This document shows positions 6,830 to 19,018 of a DNA stretch of 64,000 nt, piece after piece; the first letter of the stretch is position 1; the number at the start of each line of letters is the position of its first letter. Position numbers and translations under genes: made by a program. The notes beneath the pieces are model-generated. The model did not search any database, was not told where the DNA came from, and was given only the letters and a program-made list of their open reading frames with translations. The DNA is from Turnera subulata (Eukaryota > Streptophyta > Magnoliopsida > Malpighiales > Passifloraceae), in NCBI GenBank assembly GCA_028386065.3, contig JAKUCV010001082.1, positions 33,508-97,507 on the forward strand. The letters are read 5' to 3'.

Positions 6830-9756
6830 TGAAACGCCCCGACCCGTATTTACCGTACACAATAAACACGTGCTGGAACTGTGACAACCCAACCCAACAA
6901 AGCCCAGCATACAGTGTATACAACGGGTATCCGGGCTCAATAGCCCAAAGTAAAAACAATAATAATAACTCAACTGGCCCAATGGCCCAATAATAATAAA
7001 ACAATGCACAGCGGAAGACTTAATAACTCACATAAACACTGTATGCGACATAGATGCAATCTATGGATCCAAGCCCTGTCCAAGGGATAACGCTGCAGCC
7101 TGTCTGGAATGCACCAAACCTGTACAACAAATAACTCATCCTACGGGATGAAAGCCCGCCGGTGAGGGGTGAGTCCGAAGTGCTCACCGACGAAGGAAAG
7201 ACAATCAATATGCACACTATAAAACTCAAGGTCCAAAAACAGGCAAAAACCGCCAAATACATACCAAACCGAAAGACTGGACCCAAAACCGGTCCAAAAC
7301 CGAAAAGACTCCAATAAAACCAATTATCCAATTTTATCTTTTCCGGGCCCCGTCACGGATAAGCTAGAGGTCAGACCTGGTTATCAACACATTCCGGGTG
7401 CCAGACCAAATCAGAGAACCCAGGGATCGACATCCCAAAAATACGAACCCAGGGATAGACATCCCAAAAATAATCACGGGATAGACATCCCAAGCATAGA
7501 AATGCTTATCACAAGAACCCAGGTCAAGGCCACCACGAAACAGTCTTAAACCATCGAGTCGTACCACTACTTATCACGTGAAAATTATATTATCGTCATT
7601 AAAATCACATCACAGGGATCGACATCCCTAACCAAAATCCCGGGATAGACATTCCTACCAAGGATCGACATCCTTGTCACAATTTATTATATAATCCTTT
7701 ATACTTAATCCAAAAGACATAGAAAATCAACACGGGGATAAACATCCCAAAAACCAACATGGGATAAACATCCCGACAACAATCAAGACCATGGGATAAA
7801 TATCCCGAACCAAACCACAGCAACCCAAAGCAAATGCAACATCAAACTCAATAACCGAGTAATATAGGCACATATAGAAGGAAATCCATCCTCACCTTGG
7901 CCGATTACTCAACTCCGGAAACAATGACCGGTCCGACGCCGGCTCCTCGGGAAACTGCCCGATATCCAAACCTATACAACCAAAACAATATATACACATA
8001 AATGCACATAATCGGTATACTATGATGCCAAACTGCGTAATAACCCATCCCGGTTCTTATCCTTTATTATTATCTTTTACCAAAAATATTTTACCGTACG
8101 TCTATCCGAATATAATTCCGGTACCATACTTTAATTAAAACTCTTTTCAAAATATTACATTAAATAATTATTCTTTCCAAGATATTAATTATCATAGTTT
8201 TCTAGAGATTATAACATATATATAGTTTCCAAAATATTAATCAAAGATATTTTTCTAGCAACTTAATTATATATATATATCACTTATTTCAGAAAATATA
8301 ATCTTTTATCAAAAATATATATAAAGTTAATCATATGCTATTTATATACTTTTCCAGAGAAAAAAAATAATATATATATAAATTTCCAAAAATTATTTCA
8401 TGACACACATATATATATTTTTCAAACAATATTAGTTTTTCTCCAAAACATAACTTAATTATTTACCCATGTATATATATTTATATTATCCTCAAAATAC
8501 CAAAATTAAATTGACCATAATTTTTTAAAAATAAACATATAATTTTTTCCAAAATTATATACCAGAAAATATATATGTATATTGTTTTGTTAAATTAAAA
8601 AAAGTAAATCGGACTGGGCTGAACAGGACCAAGCCCAGACCAAGGCAGCAGGCCCGCCAAGGTCCGGCCCAGCACCTGCCCATAGCCCAGCCCACACGAA
8701 CAACCCAACCCAGAGTAGGCGACCCATATGGAGACGGGTCAAACTCGACCCGGATCAGCTCACCTCGCAGGTTGAGCGGCTGCAACGGCGACGGCAACGG
8801 CGAGCGCGGGAAGGAAGGCGAGCTCAGCTGTAGCCGCGGCGGGTGAAGGCGATTTCATGGGTGGTGGAACGGCGGCGCGGCGACGGCAGGGAGCTGAGCA
8901 GTGGCGTGGAAGAACAGATCCGCCGGATTTCGCCGCGGGTCGACGGCTCGTCACGGCGCCTCGGTGATCGGAACGACTCGGGGGCGACGGGGCTGAGGTC
9001 GCGTCGGCTCGGCGAACTCGATGGTGGCGGCGGTGCGGCGAGAGGCGGCCCAGAACCCGTCGGCGTGCACAGTGTCAGTGGGGAGGAGGTGACGCACTGT
9101 TCACGCTATTTTCCGATTTTCTTTTTTTTTTTCCTTCTTTTTTTCTATTTCTTTCTTTTTCCTTTCTATTTTTCTTTCAATTTCTTCTTCCTTCTTTTTT
9201 TTCATTTGCTGTTTTATTTTTTTTTCCCTCTTCTCTTTTTTTTTCCGTTTATTCTGTGTGTTGTTGAAAAAAAAAGAAAAAAGAAAAAAAAGGAAAAAAA
9301 AAGAAAAGGAGAGAAAAAAAAAAAGAGAGAAAAGAAAAGAAAAAGAGAGGAAAAGAAAAAGGAGAGAAAAAGAGAGAAAGAAAAAAAAAAGAAAAGGGAA
9401 GAAGAGGACCAAAGGAAGAAGGGAAAATATCTGCCACTACATGACACGCGGACACTTTCATCAATAATGCAGCTTGTCTGCATTATTGAAGCGAGTCCGG
9501 TCCGGACCAGAAAATAACTGATAACCCCTTAGTTATTTTCCGGTGTGATTTTTCGAGAAATTCCGAAACCCGAAAAATACCAACTTAGGCCCGAAAAATC
9601 CACGAAAAAATCACGAGCGCGGGAAAACTCTCGGTTTCGAAAAACGACTCCAGATTTACCTTGAATTAATTACCCAAGATTAATTCAACAGTAAATCACG
9701 GTAAAAAGACTTTTACCGTCCCGGTAAAAATAAAAAATTTTATCCGGGCTGTTACA
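6830..9756 (-). repeat. 5' LTR of the non-autonomous element
   Basis: It is 2927 bp, nearly identical to 1526-4444 apart from small indels in AT tracts and the anomalous segment 9267-9456. The TG...CA ends are intact on both strands and TSD TCTAA follows at 9757. As the 5' LTR it should drive transcription, yet its TATA box is lost in the complemented segment. Confidence 0.92.
9267..9456. other. Segment complemented but not reversed relative to the other LTR
   Basis: Across this stretch each base is the complement of the collinear base in 3962-4144 of the other LTR, in the same left-to-right order, apart from small homopolymer length differences and one mismatch. For example GGACCAAAGGAAGAAGGG here stands opposite CCTGGTTTCCTTCTTCCC there, and CACTACATGACACGCGG opposite GTGATGTACTGTGCGCC. 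Sequence on both sides (TGTGTTGTTG before, TCATCAATAATGCAG after) is identical in both LTRs. The solo LTR at 57565-60391 agrees with 3962-4144, so that version is original. Confidence 0.9.
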
Positions 9757-9761
9757 TCTAA

Positions 9762-11511
9762 TATGTTGACAGTAATTAAATATTGGATCCTAATGTAGCT
9801 TATAATTTTCTTTTTGGTCAATTAGGTTGAACATGAAGTGAACAAATTTTTACAAACCACATCAATCCTCATTGGTAAAGTATATTTTATTTTCTGATTT
9901 GTTATACATCCTCATTTAAACTTTCAAACATTTCTAATCCAATTTTTGCCGAAAATTGATATGCTCAGAGGCTCGGGTTGTAGATCATTTGGTTTTTTTG
10001 GCTTATCTTTAAATTCATATTTTATGGATTTATGTTATATATGCTAGTCTATATTTTCATTTAAACTTTCAAATATTTTTAATCCAATTTTTACTGAAAA
10101 TTAGGCTCGGCTTGTAGATCACTTGGTTTTTTTGGCTTATATTTAAATTCATATTTTATGAATTTATGTTATATATGCTAGTCTATATTTTTTATGATGC
10201 AAAATTTAAGTAGGCTTAACTATATTTTTGAGTGTGGATTAGAATATATTAATCTATACCCATTGGGCTTTCATTTTTCATATAAGCATCATATGGCCCA
10301 ACTTGTGTTTTAATTATTGAGACCACGTTCACAAGTAAGTGGCGAGCCGCCACATATAAACTGGTGCATTTTTTTCTTTTTTAAGAAGGGATATTCACTA
10401 TTTGATAAAATATGATTACAATAGAGTATTGTTATCGAGCTACAAACAAAAATACATCCAAGTCTATTTGCAAAATTGAAGAACTCAAAATAATTTGTAA
10501 AACTTTGTGCTGGATATTAATTTATATTATGGTATTATAAATCTTCATGCTAATCAGCATCCAACACTTCATATAAGGGCTTCACACATAAATTTGTATA
10601 AACGGAGATTTGTTGATTTTAAATATGTTGCAGCAAAAGTAGAATTAAAAATACTTCTTGGCTAAGTAACTTCCATCAATGTTCATGGAAACAAAAAAAA
10701 AAAAAGAAAACCTTCATTGAGCCAAGATCAATTTAGTGAAGAGAGTGTTAGGATTTCTTAATTAATTAAGTTAAGAAACTCTTTGAAACTTTAATTTTGA
10801 AATTGTATTGCTCTACTTAATAAAAGAATCTTCCATAAAATGAAAGTTGCCCAAGTTTTGCAATAAAGTTGCTAAATTATAACTAAAAAATCAATTAGGG
10901 TAGAAGAAAATCCAAGAATAAAGCAATTAGGCCTTAATTTCAGGCAAGAAGCATTGACCCCAGCCCATATTTTTGGGTTCGAATAGAGGATTTTGAGAGA
11001 GAGAGAGACAAACTTTGAGAGGAAGTAAATCTAAACCGTGCATATAATTTATTTGTTACTTGTCGTTCTAAAAAAATATATATCTATCTTCTACTTGTAG
11101 CTACATTGTTTTCCTGCCTTATTTCGTCTTATCCTTTGCAAATTAAAAAGAAGAAGAGTCGTGTAAATAAGAGATGAAGAATCGACGTATCCTTGTCCTA
11201 TCCACAAACATAAGCTTTTCCACTTTGATATTTTGGAGTAGATGGGTTTCTTGAAGAAGAATGTTAGAAGGCTAATAATAAGTCCAGAACCATTCCATAC
11301 AACCCATTAGGTAGTAAAAACAAAAGATGTTAATTTTTTCTATTAGTTAGATTAGCTGGGACAGTAGAAGGTCCTAGAAAAAAAATAACGGAGCATAAAG
11401 AACCAAGCAGGGGAAATACCAAAAAAAATGAGTAAAACTCAATGTTTCTGACTCGAACCCGCGCCAGTTGTGTGGATTGAGACGCATCTCAGCCCCCACC
11501 CCCCACCCCCC
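9762..11511. other. Intergenic, no gene seen; contains a ~140-bp tandem duplication
   Basis: AT-rich sequence with no coding signal. A unit beginning CATTTAAACTTTCAAA at 9913 is repeated from 10058 to about 10190, the second copy lacking about 12 bp. Near 11460 a short stretch with the minus-strand motif GGTTCGAGTC could be a SINE scrap. A C-rich run (CCCCCACCCCCCACCCCCC) lies just before the Copia LTR fragment. Confidence 0.6.
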
Positions 11512-12143
11512 GGAAAATATTTTACCCCTAAACCTAACATCCAATTGATCTCTTTGGGCATTTACTCTCCATAATTCCCTTTGTCCTAATTTTAATACCA
11601 TCTTCCTTAACTTAATATCTTTTTGATTTTATCTTATTAGATTAATCATTTTTATTTATTTTATCCTCCCATTTTTACCTATAAACACACTTACACTTTT
11701 GATCACCATAAGCTTACTCTCTTCAAATTTCCATACACCTCTCTTCTTCTCCTCCCTCCATCATTAGTTTAATTATTCTCATTTTTATATTATTATTACT
11801 TCTAAAAAGTTGTATTATTATCTTGATCAAGTTTGTATTACTCCATCAATAGTGAATTTCTCCCTCAATTTTGTAACACGTTATCAGTACGAGTCTCTAC
11901 CCTATTAAGGTAATCATTTCTAAACCTTTTCTTATTACTACTTTAATCATTTTCTATTATACATATATAGTACTTATATAGCTGAAAAATTTATCGAGTA
12001 AGTATATATATATTTTATTCTATATTATAATCCTACTAATATTCCTAAAAAATTTATCGAGAAAGCGTATATATTATATAATTTCTATTATTATTTCTCT
12101 TTATATTTATTTTATATTTCGTTATTATTTCTTTACTGTTATA

Positions 12144-13079
12144 ATGGCAAACCTTGCAAAGCTTGAGTTTGAGACCTTAGATATTTTCTGAAGAAATTAT
12201 CTATCATGGAGACCAGATGCAGAATTGCATTTAGATGCTCAGGGCCTGGGAGATACCATAAATCTCCTCAAGATAAGAGAAAAGCCGTATCTATTCAAGA
12301 TAGAGAAGGGACTAGTCAAAAAAAGGCAAAAGATGTATCTAGTCAAGATAAGGCAAAAGCATAATCTTTCTCCGTCATCATCTTCACGATAGTCTAAAGA
12401 CGGAATACCTTACTATCAAAGATGCTGCAGATCTTTGGAAGAATTTGAAAGAAAGGTATGATCTGCTGAAAATGGTCATACTCCCAAAAGCTCGTTATGA
12501 GTGGATGCATCTGAGACTGCAAGATTTTAAATCTGTACATGAATATAATTCAGTTGTGTTTCGAATCAGCTCTCAGTTAAAACTGTATGGAGAAGATATT
12601 ACTAATATTGATATGTTAGAGAAAACATTCTCTACTTTTCATGCATCCAATGTGCTCCTGCAACAGTAGTATCGTGAAAAAGGTTTCACAAATATTTAGA
12701 TTTAATTTCATGCCTTCATGTGGCCGAACAAAATAACGAGCTATTGATGAAAAATCATGAGTCTCGTCCCACTGCTTCTGCTCCATTCCTAGAAGCGAAT
12801 GCAACAGTACATGATAATTCTGGTCGTAGCCGTGGAAAAGGTCGTGGCCGGGGACATGGGCGTGGACGTGGAAGGAACATTTTTAATCACCGTGACCGCA
12901 ATAATTATAACCATGGCAAGGCTAAAGGAAAACATGCCAATGATGCCAAATATAATAATAAGAAAAATCACGAGATAGCCTGCTATCGATGTGGCATGAT
13001 AGGTCATTGGTCACGGACATGCCGTACAGCGAAGCACTTGGTAGAACTTTACCAATCATCTTTGAAAGGAAAAAAATAA
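12144..13079 (+). pseudogene. Copia gag, broken
   Basis: The frame starts MANLAKLEFETLDIF, close to the usual start of Retrofit-type Gag, but meets a TGA within about 16 codons and further stops or frameshifts near 12365 and 12668. Recognisable parts are LSWRPDAELHLDAQGLGDT, the body MKERYDLLKM...KARYEWMHLRLQDFKSVHEYN (12445-12669), and a C-terminal Arg/Gly-rich stretch leading to one CCHC zinc knuckle, CYRCGMIGHWSRTC (about 12980-13021). Gag normally packages element RNA; this copy cannot encode it. Confidence 0.8.
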
Positions 13080-13958
13080 AGTTGCTAAAACAAATTTTAT
13101 TCAAAATGATGACTAAGATGCTGCCTTCCAGTTCGGCTCATATTTCGATATTGATGATATCTTGCTGATCCAGAAGAAGCAAGCAAGAAAATGAAGCAAG
13201 AATAATCTTGTTGTCTATTCCTTTGCATTTTACATTTATGTTCTTATCTGTTGTTTATTTCTATTAATGTTCTTAATGTTCTTTTAATTTGGAATAAATT
13301 TCAGTTCAGTATTACTTTCTTATGCATCTTTTGTTTTCTTTTATGAAGATGTGGACAGTGCATCTTTTAATTTCTTATGAAGATGTGGACAGTGCATCTT
13401 TTACTTTCTTATGCATCTTTTATTTTCTCTAGTAGTACAAAAATAATTGAAGGCTCCGAAAGAGCTCAAATTCTACTACTGAAGGGAACAAAAATAATCA
13501 TTGAAAATGCTTTGTTCTCTTCAAAGTCTTAAAGAAATTTATTGAGTTTTAAGGATATCTGTTTAAATGGATATCATATTGAGACAATGAATGAAAGAGA
13601 TGCTGAATATCTCTATATTACAAAAGTTACCACTATAGGTAACAAACAAGTTGTGGAAAAATTACATGTATTATCTTCTGGATTGTACTACACAAATATT
13701 TGAGTCATTGAAAATTATTATACCCAGCCAGAAGTTGGCACCAGCGTGAAGCTGACTAATGAGTAAAAAATTTGGCATGACCGGTTGGGCCATCCCGGAT
13801 CAATAATGATGCGCAGAATTATTGAAAATTCATTTGGTCATCCATAGAAAAATCAGAAGATTTTTCAATCTAATGAATTTTCATGTGTTGCTTGCTCACA
13901 AGGAAAATTAATTATCCGGCCTTCATATGATAAGGTTGGTTTAGAATCACCAACATTT
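13080..13958 (+). pseudogene. Copia protease / GAG-pre-integrase remnant
   Basis: Protein-level traces remain: FGSYFDIDDI after gag, KIIEGSERAQILLLKGTK, NLLSFKDICLNGYHIETMNE and WHDRLGHPGSIMMRRIIENSFGH, which are the protease flank and the pre-integrase zinc region. The DS/DTG-type protease catalytic motif is not visible. That interval instead holds a local direct repeat (GAAGATGTGGACAGTGCATCTTTTA-like, about 13346-13406). Several stops and frameshifts are present. Confidence 0.7.
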
Positions 13959-14759
13959 TTGGAAAGAATTCAGGGAGATATTTGTGGACCTATACATCCA
14001 CCGTGTGGACCATTTAGATATTTTATGGTTTTAATTGATGCATCAACTAGATGGTCCCATGTGTGCCTTTTGTCCTCACGCAATTTGGCGTTTGCGCGCT
14101 TATTATCACAATTGATCAAATTGCACGCACACTTACCTGATCATGCAGTTAAGACGATACGTCTTGATAATGCTGCTGAATTCACCTCTAAGGTGTTTAG
14201 TGACTATTGTATGTCAATTGGAATTGTGGTTGAACACCCTATAGCTCATGTTCATACCCAAAATGGTCTAGTAGAATCGTTAATTAAACGCCTCCAGTTG
14301 ATTGCGAGGCCATTATTGATGAGATGCAAACTCCTCGTTATTGCTTGGGGACATGCTATTTTGCATGCAGCAATACTTGTGCGCATCAGGCCAACAAGTT
14401 ATCATAAGCTCTCCCCTATTCAATTGGTTCATGGTCACGAACCTAATATCTCCTATCTTCGAACCTTTGGTTGTGCAGTATATGTGCCAATTGCTCCACC
14501 ACAGTGAACTAAAATGGGTCCTCAAAGAAGATTGGGCATATATATTGGATATGAATCTCCATCAATTATAAAATATTTGGAACCAACAATTGGAGATTTA
14601 TTTACAGCAAGATTTACTAATTGTCATTTTGATGAAAATGTTTATCCAACACTAGGGGGAGAAATAAGTAGCTGGATAAAGAAATTAAATGAAATGCTAT
14701 ATTATTATCAACTCTTGATCCTCGAACAAATCAGTGTGAACTTGAAGTTCAAAAGATAA
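13959..14759 (+). pseudogene. Copia integrase core, broken by stops
   Basis: The frame 13959-14507 carries the rve core: GDICGPIHPP (first Asp), RLDNAAEF (second Asp) and GLVESLIKRL (Glu), so the DDE triad is readable. A stop after APPQ interrupts the usual GPQRRLGIYIGYESPSIIKYLEP continuation (14514-14690). The block 13988-14690 is the probable source, or a sibling, of the orphan copy at 805-1507. Confidence 0.85.
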
Positions 14760-15123
14760 TTCATTTGCAACGTATAGCAAATCAATTGCCAGACACTTTC
14801 ACTGATATCAATAGAGTGGCCAAATCTCATGTACCAGCTGCAATGCTCCTGCTAGAATTGATGTCCCCGAATGATAACTAAAGATTGCAAATGAATCTAA
14901 AGCACGCCAGAAGCGTGGCAGACCACTCGGCTCCAAAGATAAAAATTCTCGACAGAGAAAAGGAACAAAGATACAAGATAGCCCCAACGAGGTAATAAAA
15001 CCTCCTGCAGAGGTTCAAATTGATAATCTTCTAGAAGAGGATCCTGACATAAATTGTAATGTTCCAGAAGTAACTCAGGTACCTGAAATAAGTCAAAATG
15101 ATGAGATCTCAATCAACTATATT

Positions 15124-16038
15124 ATGTCAGAAACAAGATGGAACCGACGTGAAATAACCGTAGACGGAATTTTCACATATAATATAGCGCTAAATATTAT
15201 GGAAGAAAATGAGGATCATGAGCCTAAATCAATTGATGAATGCCAGCGTAGAAATGATTGGCCGAAATGGAGAGACCCAATTAAGGCTGAGTTAGACTCG
15301 CTCTTGAAGTGAGAAGTTTTTGGGCCTGTAGTCCCAACACCTGATGGTGTAAAACCGGTCTGTTACAAATGGGTATTTGTGCGGAAAAGAAATGAGGAAA
15401 ATAAAATAATGAGATATAAAGCACGGCTTGCCGCACCAGGTTTTACCCAACGACCTAGTATTGATTATGAGGAGACATACTCCTCTGTGGTGGATGCAAT
15501 AACTTTTCGGTATCTAATTAGTATGACAGTACATGAAAAATTAGAAATGCGTCTAATGGATGCTGTTACAGCCTATCTCTATGGACCTATAAGCCATGAT
15601 ATATACATGAGGGCCCCTGAAGGACTCAAGTTGCCAGAAGCAACTAATTCCCGGGATATATACTCAATTAAATTGAAAAGATCTTTATATGGCTTGAAAC
15701 AATCTGGACGTATATGGTATAATCGTCTCAGTGAATACTTGGTTAAAGAAGGTTTCAAAAATAATTCCATATGTCCATGCATTTTTATTAAAAGGTCCAT
15801 GCATGAATATGTCATCATTGATGTTTATGTTGATAATTTAAATATTATTGAAACTCCTGAAGAAAATTCCAAAGCCGTGTATTATTTAAAGAAAGAATTT
15901 GAGATGAAGGACCTTGGAAAGATAAAACTCTGTCTAAGTCTTCAAAGTGCACATTATACCGAGAAGGTATTGAGAAGATTTTATATGGACAAAGCGCATT
16001 CAACAAGTACCCCGATGGTTGTGAGGTCGCTTGATTAA
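15124..16038 (+). pseudogene. Copia reverse transcriptase, broken
   Basis: RVT_2-type sequence: WPKWRDPIKAELDSLLK, then a stop, CYKWVFVRKRNEENKIMRYKARLAAPGFTQRP, DAVTAYLYG, LYGLKQSGRIWYNRL and VYVDNLNII. The catalytic YVDD is YVDN, so the second metal-binding Asp is lost. With the in-frame stop near 15310 and another near 16036 it is inactive. Confidence 0.88.
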
Positions 16039-16059
16039 AAGAAAGTTATTTTCAGACCT

Positions 16060-16812
16060 CGAGAAGATAATGAAGAGATTCTTGGTCCGAAAGTACCATA
16101 TCTCAGCGCGATTAGGACTTTAATGTATCTTGCTACTAATACAAGACCTGATATATCTTTTGTTGTCAGTTTATTAGCAAGATATAGTTCTGCCCTAACT
16201 CGCAGACATTGGAATGGGATAAAACAAATTTTTCGAATCTTCGGGGTACAATAGATATGATTATTTTATTCATCCGAGTCCAAACCCGATCTAATTGGTT
16301 ATGCAGATGCAGGTTATTTGTCTGATCTATATAAGGCTCGGTCACAAACAGGCTATTTGTTTACTTATGGAGGAACTGCTATATCGTGGCGATCCACAAA
16401 GCAAAGTATCGTTGCCACCTCTTCAAATAATGCAGAAATTGTAGTCATACATGAAGCTAGTCGAGAGTGTGTTTGGCTAAGATCAATGACACAACATATT
16501 CGAGATTCTTGTGGATTGGATAGTGGAAAAGATGTTCCAATAATCATTTATGAAGATAATGCTGCCTGCATTACCCAATTGAAGGAAGGATACATCAAAG
16601 GCGACCGAACAAAGCACATATCACCAAAAAAAAATTTCACTCATGATCACCAGGAGAATGGTGATATTTATGTTCAACAGATTCGCTCAAGTGACAATTT
16701 GGCAGACCTATTTACAAAATCACTGCCTACTTCAATTTTTGAGAAGTTGATAAGGAAGATTGGCATGCGACGACTTCGTGACGTCAAGGGAGGCCAAAAT
16801 GAGGGGGAGTAG
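16060..16812 (+). pseudogene. Copia RNase H domain, 5' part frameshifted
   Basis: After RT, sequence such as PYLSAIRTLMYLATNTRPDISF is readable across frameshifts to about 16250. The frame 16318-16812 then carries GYLSDLYKARSQTGYLF, STKQSIVATSSNNAEIVVIHEASRE and YEDNAACI, ending NEGE just before the polypurine tract. The usual AEIIAL-type motif is AEIVVI. It closes the Copia polyprotein. Confidence 0.85.
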
Positions 16813-16940
16813 AATACGCACTGCATTCTTTTTTCCTTCACCAAGTTTTTATCCCAGTGAGTTTTTCTTGGTAAGGTTTTTAACGAGGCAGTTCTTCTAA
16901 AGCGTATTCCACTCAAAATACAATGACATTCAAGGGGGAG

Positions 16941-17340
16941 TGTTGTAAATAAATTATGGTGAATGTCATTGTTACCATCCAGTAAAACTCGTTTTTACCG
17001 TACTTGAATTTATCTCCGGTAAATATTCTACCCCTAAACCTAACATCCAACTGGATTCATCCCTTTGGCCATTTGCTCTCCACAATTCCCTTTGTCCTAA
17101 TCTTAATACCTTCTTCCTTTACCCAATATCCTTTTGATTTTATCTTATTAAATTAATCATTCTCATTTGTTTTTATCCTTCCATTTTCACCTATAAATAC
17201 CCCCTTCATTTCCATGCACACTTACACTTTTGATCACCATAAGCTTACTCTCTTCAAATTTTCATACACCTCTCTTCTTCTCCTCCCAAAAATTTACTTT
17301 GATCAAGTTTGTATTACTCCATCAATAGTGAACTTCTTGA
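16941..17340 (+). repeat. 3' LTR of the Copia element
   Basis: It begins TGTTGTAAATAAATTATGG directly after the purine tract and shares long stretches with 11512-11860. A TATA-like CCTATAAATACC lies near 17190. It diverges from the 5' LTR after GTGAACTTCT, so its true end is uncertain. Confidence 0.75.
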
Positions 17341-18748
17341 GTAATCTCAGCCAGCCACAGCCAAAAGAATAGATTGCAATTTTGAAAACTTGCACACATC
17401 ATTATCTTCGTATGAAGTCGTCTTCCATGCTAATAGTCATCCAATTGGAATCCTATTATAAACAGTAAAAAAGAAAACTTGCACACATAAATCATGGTTG
17501 TAGGCTTGTAGCGACTAGGCCTCACACGAGTCACAATGATACTACAGTATCCATTAACGAAGTATGGAAAGGGCGAGGGACCCTCCCGATCAATCATACT
17601 CAAGACCCCCAACACACATACCATCGAGGCTTTACTCATGGGCTTTGGGCTTCAAAGTTCAAACCGTTGAACTACCCTACAAGACTTGTTTAGCGCCATC
17701 CTTATGTGCATCTTTGGGCTTATCTTGTCAGCCAAGCCAACAGCCCATCACTCGATCCATGTCAGAAAAAATCGACACAACGCACAGACGACGATTCCAG
17801 TAGAATTTTCCAATCACTTTTTTAAGTTTTTATTGTACAACAAGTTTAAGATTTCTAATCCCTAATCCACTGTAGACTGCAGAGATCACAAAATCTGCAC
17901 AAACAAATACATGACCCCTCCCCTAAATGAAATATAGAGGAGGCTATGAAAAGAGCACAGTCAATGGACTGGTAAAAATTTGACTGCGATTAAAAAAAAA
18001 AAAAGCCAGCATGCATTAGCTAATATTAATGGATGATCGCTTATTATTGTCGCTCTATATTGAGGAAATATCACCATCTTTAGAGTTTTTTTCCATTATA
18101 AATGATCCAATGTCCAGAAGAGACAAGGTTACGAGGAATGTGAAATGTTTTTTTTTTTGATATAAACTGTGAAATGTTATACTCATAGCCCACAGGGAAC
18201 AAGAAAACCATTGTACAGAATGGGTCTAACTCTGACCAAAGTAAGCCACGTTATTACAACGCAGGTTAGATGTCTCACTCTTAGCAACAAAGTTAATTTG
18301 GTGTTAAGAAATTACCAACATTAGATTAATTTTTATGTACTGTGTTGTGTAGCTATTATATATATGAACTCGGTATCGACACACAAAATTATATTGTTTC
18401 TATTCTTTTTAAAAATTATATGCTTCTGAACGAACTTGATCAAATTAATTTCTTCCTGGAGCTTCCTATTCAAAATGTTGTCGAGAATTCTCTGATATTT
18501 CTATCAATTTCGCCCCAAAAAATATGCCACTTGCTAAAACAAACGGCGCCGTCAACAGTTTGTTATGGTATTTAATTAAAATTTAAAATACAAAGAGGGA
18601 TGGTTTCAACTGCTTCCTCTCATAATTGAATTCATTATATTTTGTAGTAGTTAGCCACACCCACTATTTGGCCAGTTTAGACCAGATCATCAGAACCGAA
18701 AGGTAGAGAGGAGAAGAGAGCTAGCTAGGAAACTAGAGATCAGGGAAG
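17341..18748. other. Intergenic, upstream of the cytochrome b561 gene
   Basis: No coding signal stands out; short open frames (17564-17803, 18342-18575) have no recognisable motif. The last about 120 bp, with purine-rich GAGAGGAGAAGAGAGC before the ATG at 18749, is likely promoter and 5' leader of the next gene. Confidence 0.5.
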
Positions 18749-18983
18749 ATGAAGGCATCTTCCATTAGTGCAATATTTTTCCTGGTCAGTACTCTATGCA
18801 GTTTATCCTCAACCTTTGTGAGCTCACAAGCAGATTCTTGCAGCACAAATCTTGACCTCACTTCCTTTCAATTGCCCTTCAATATATCACCATCTATCCA
18901 CTGCGTTTCAGCCTGGAGCAGCCAAGATTACATTCTTAGAGTAAGCTCCTCGATCGTGTCACACCTCCTATAGCTAGCTAGCT

Positions 18984-19018
<35 letters not shown>

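Larger units (their letters stand above)
1526..9756 (-). mobile_element. Non-autonomous LTR retrotransposon, complete, TSD TCTAA
   Basis: Two LTRs of about 2.92 kb (1526-4444 and 6830-9756) flank a 2.39-kb interior, and the five bases TCTAA occur directly on both sides (1521-1525, 9757-9761). Polarity is minus. Next to 4444 the minus strand reads GGGGACGAAATTC then AAGGTGGGTAGAC, the typical chromovirus-type Ty3 polypurine end. Next to 6830 it reads TGGTAGCGGAGC, 10 of 12 bases matching the initiator-Met primer site TGGTATCAGAGC. The LTRs start TGTAACAGCCCGGG and end GGGGCGTTTCA on that strand. No gag, protease, RT or integrase is recognisable inside, so movement would need proteins from relatives such as 52070-57421. 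The LTRs differ by few substitutions, implying a recent insertion. Confidence 0.93.
11512..17340 (+). mobile_element. Decayed Ty1/Copia element, Retrofit-like
   Basis: A truncated 5' LTR (about 11512-11875) is followed by AACACGTTATCAG, the junction typical of Retrofit-type Copia elements. Then come gag, protease remnant, integrase, RT and RNase H in Copia order, the polypurine tract AAGGGGGAG (16932-16940) and a 3' LTR from 16941 (TGTTGTAAATAAATT) to about 17340. The two LTRs share CCCCTAAACCTAACATCC, CACCATAAGCTTACTCTC and ATTACTCCATCAATAGTGAA but differ at many positions, so the element is old. Its start has been lost and no target duplication could be found. Confidence 0.85.

Noticed and set aside
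9267..9456. Ordinary inversion of the pyrimidine tract
   Set aside because: An inversion would give the reverse complement; the non-repetitive flank of the tract is in the original order and only complemented.
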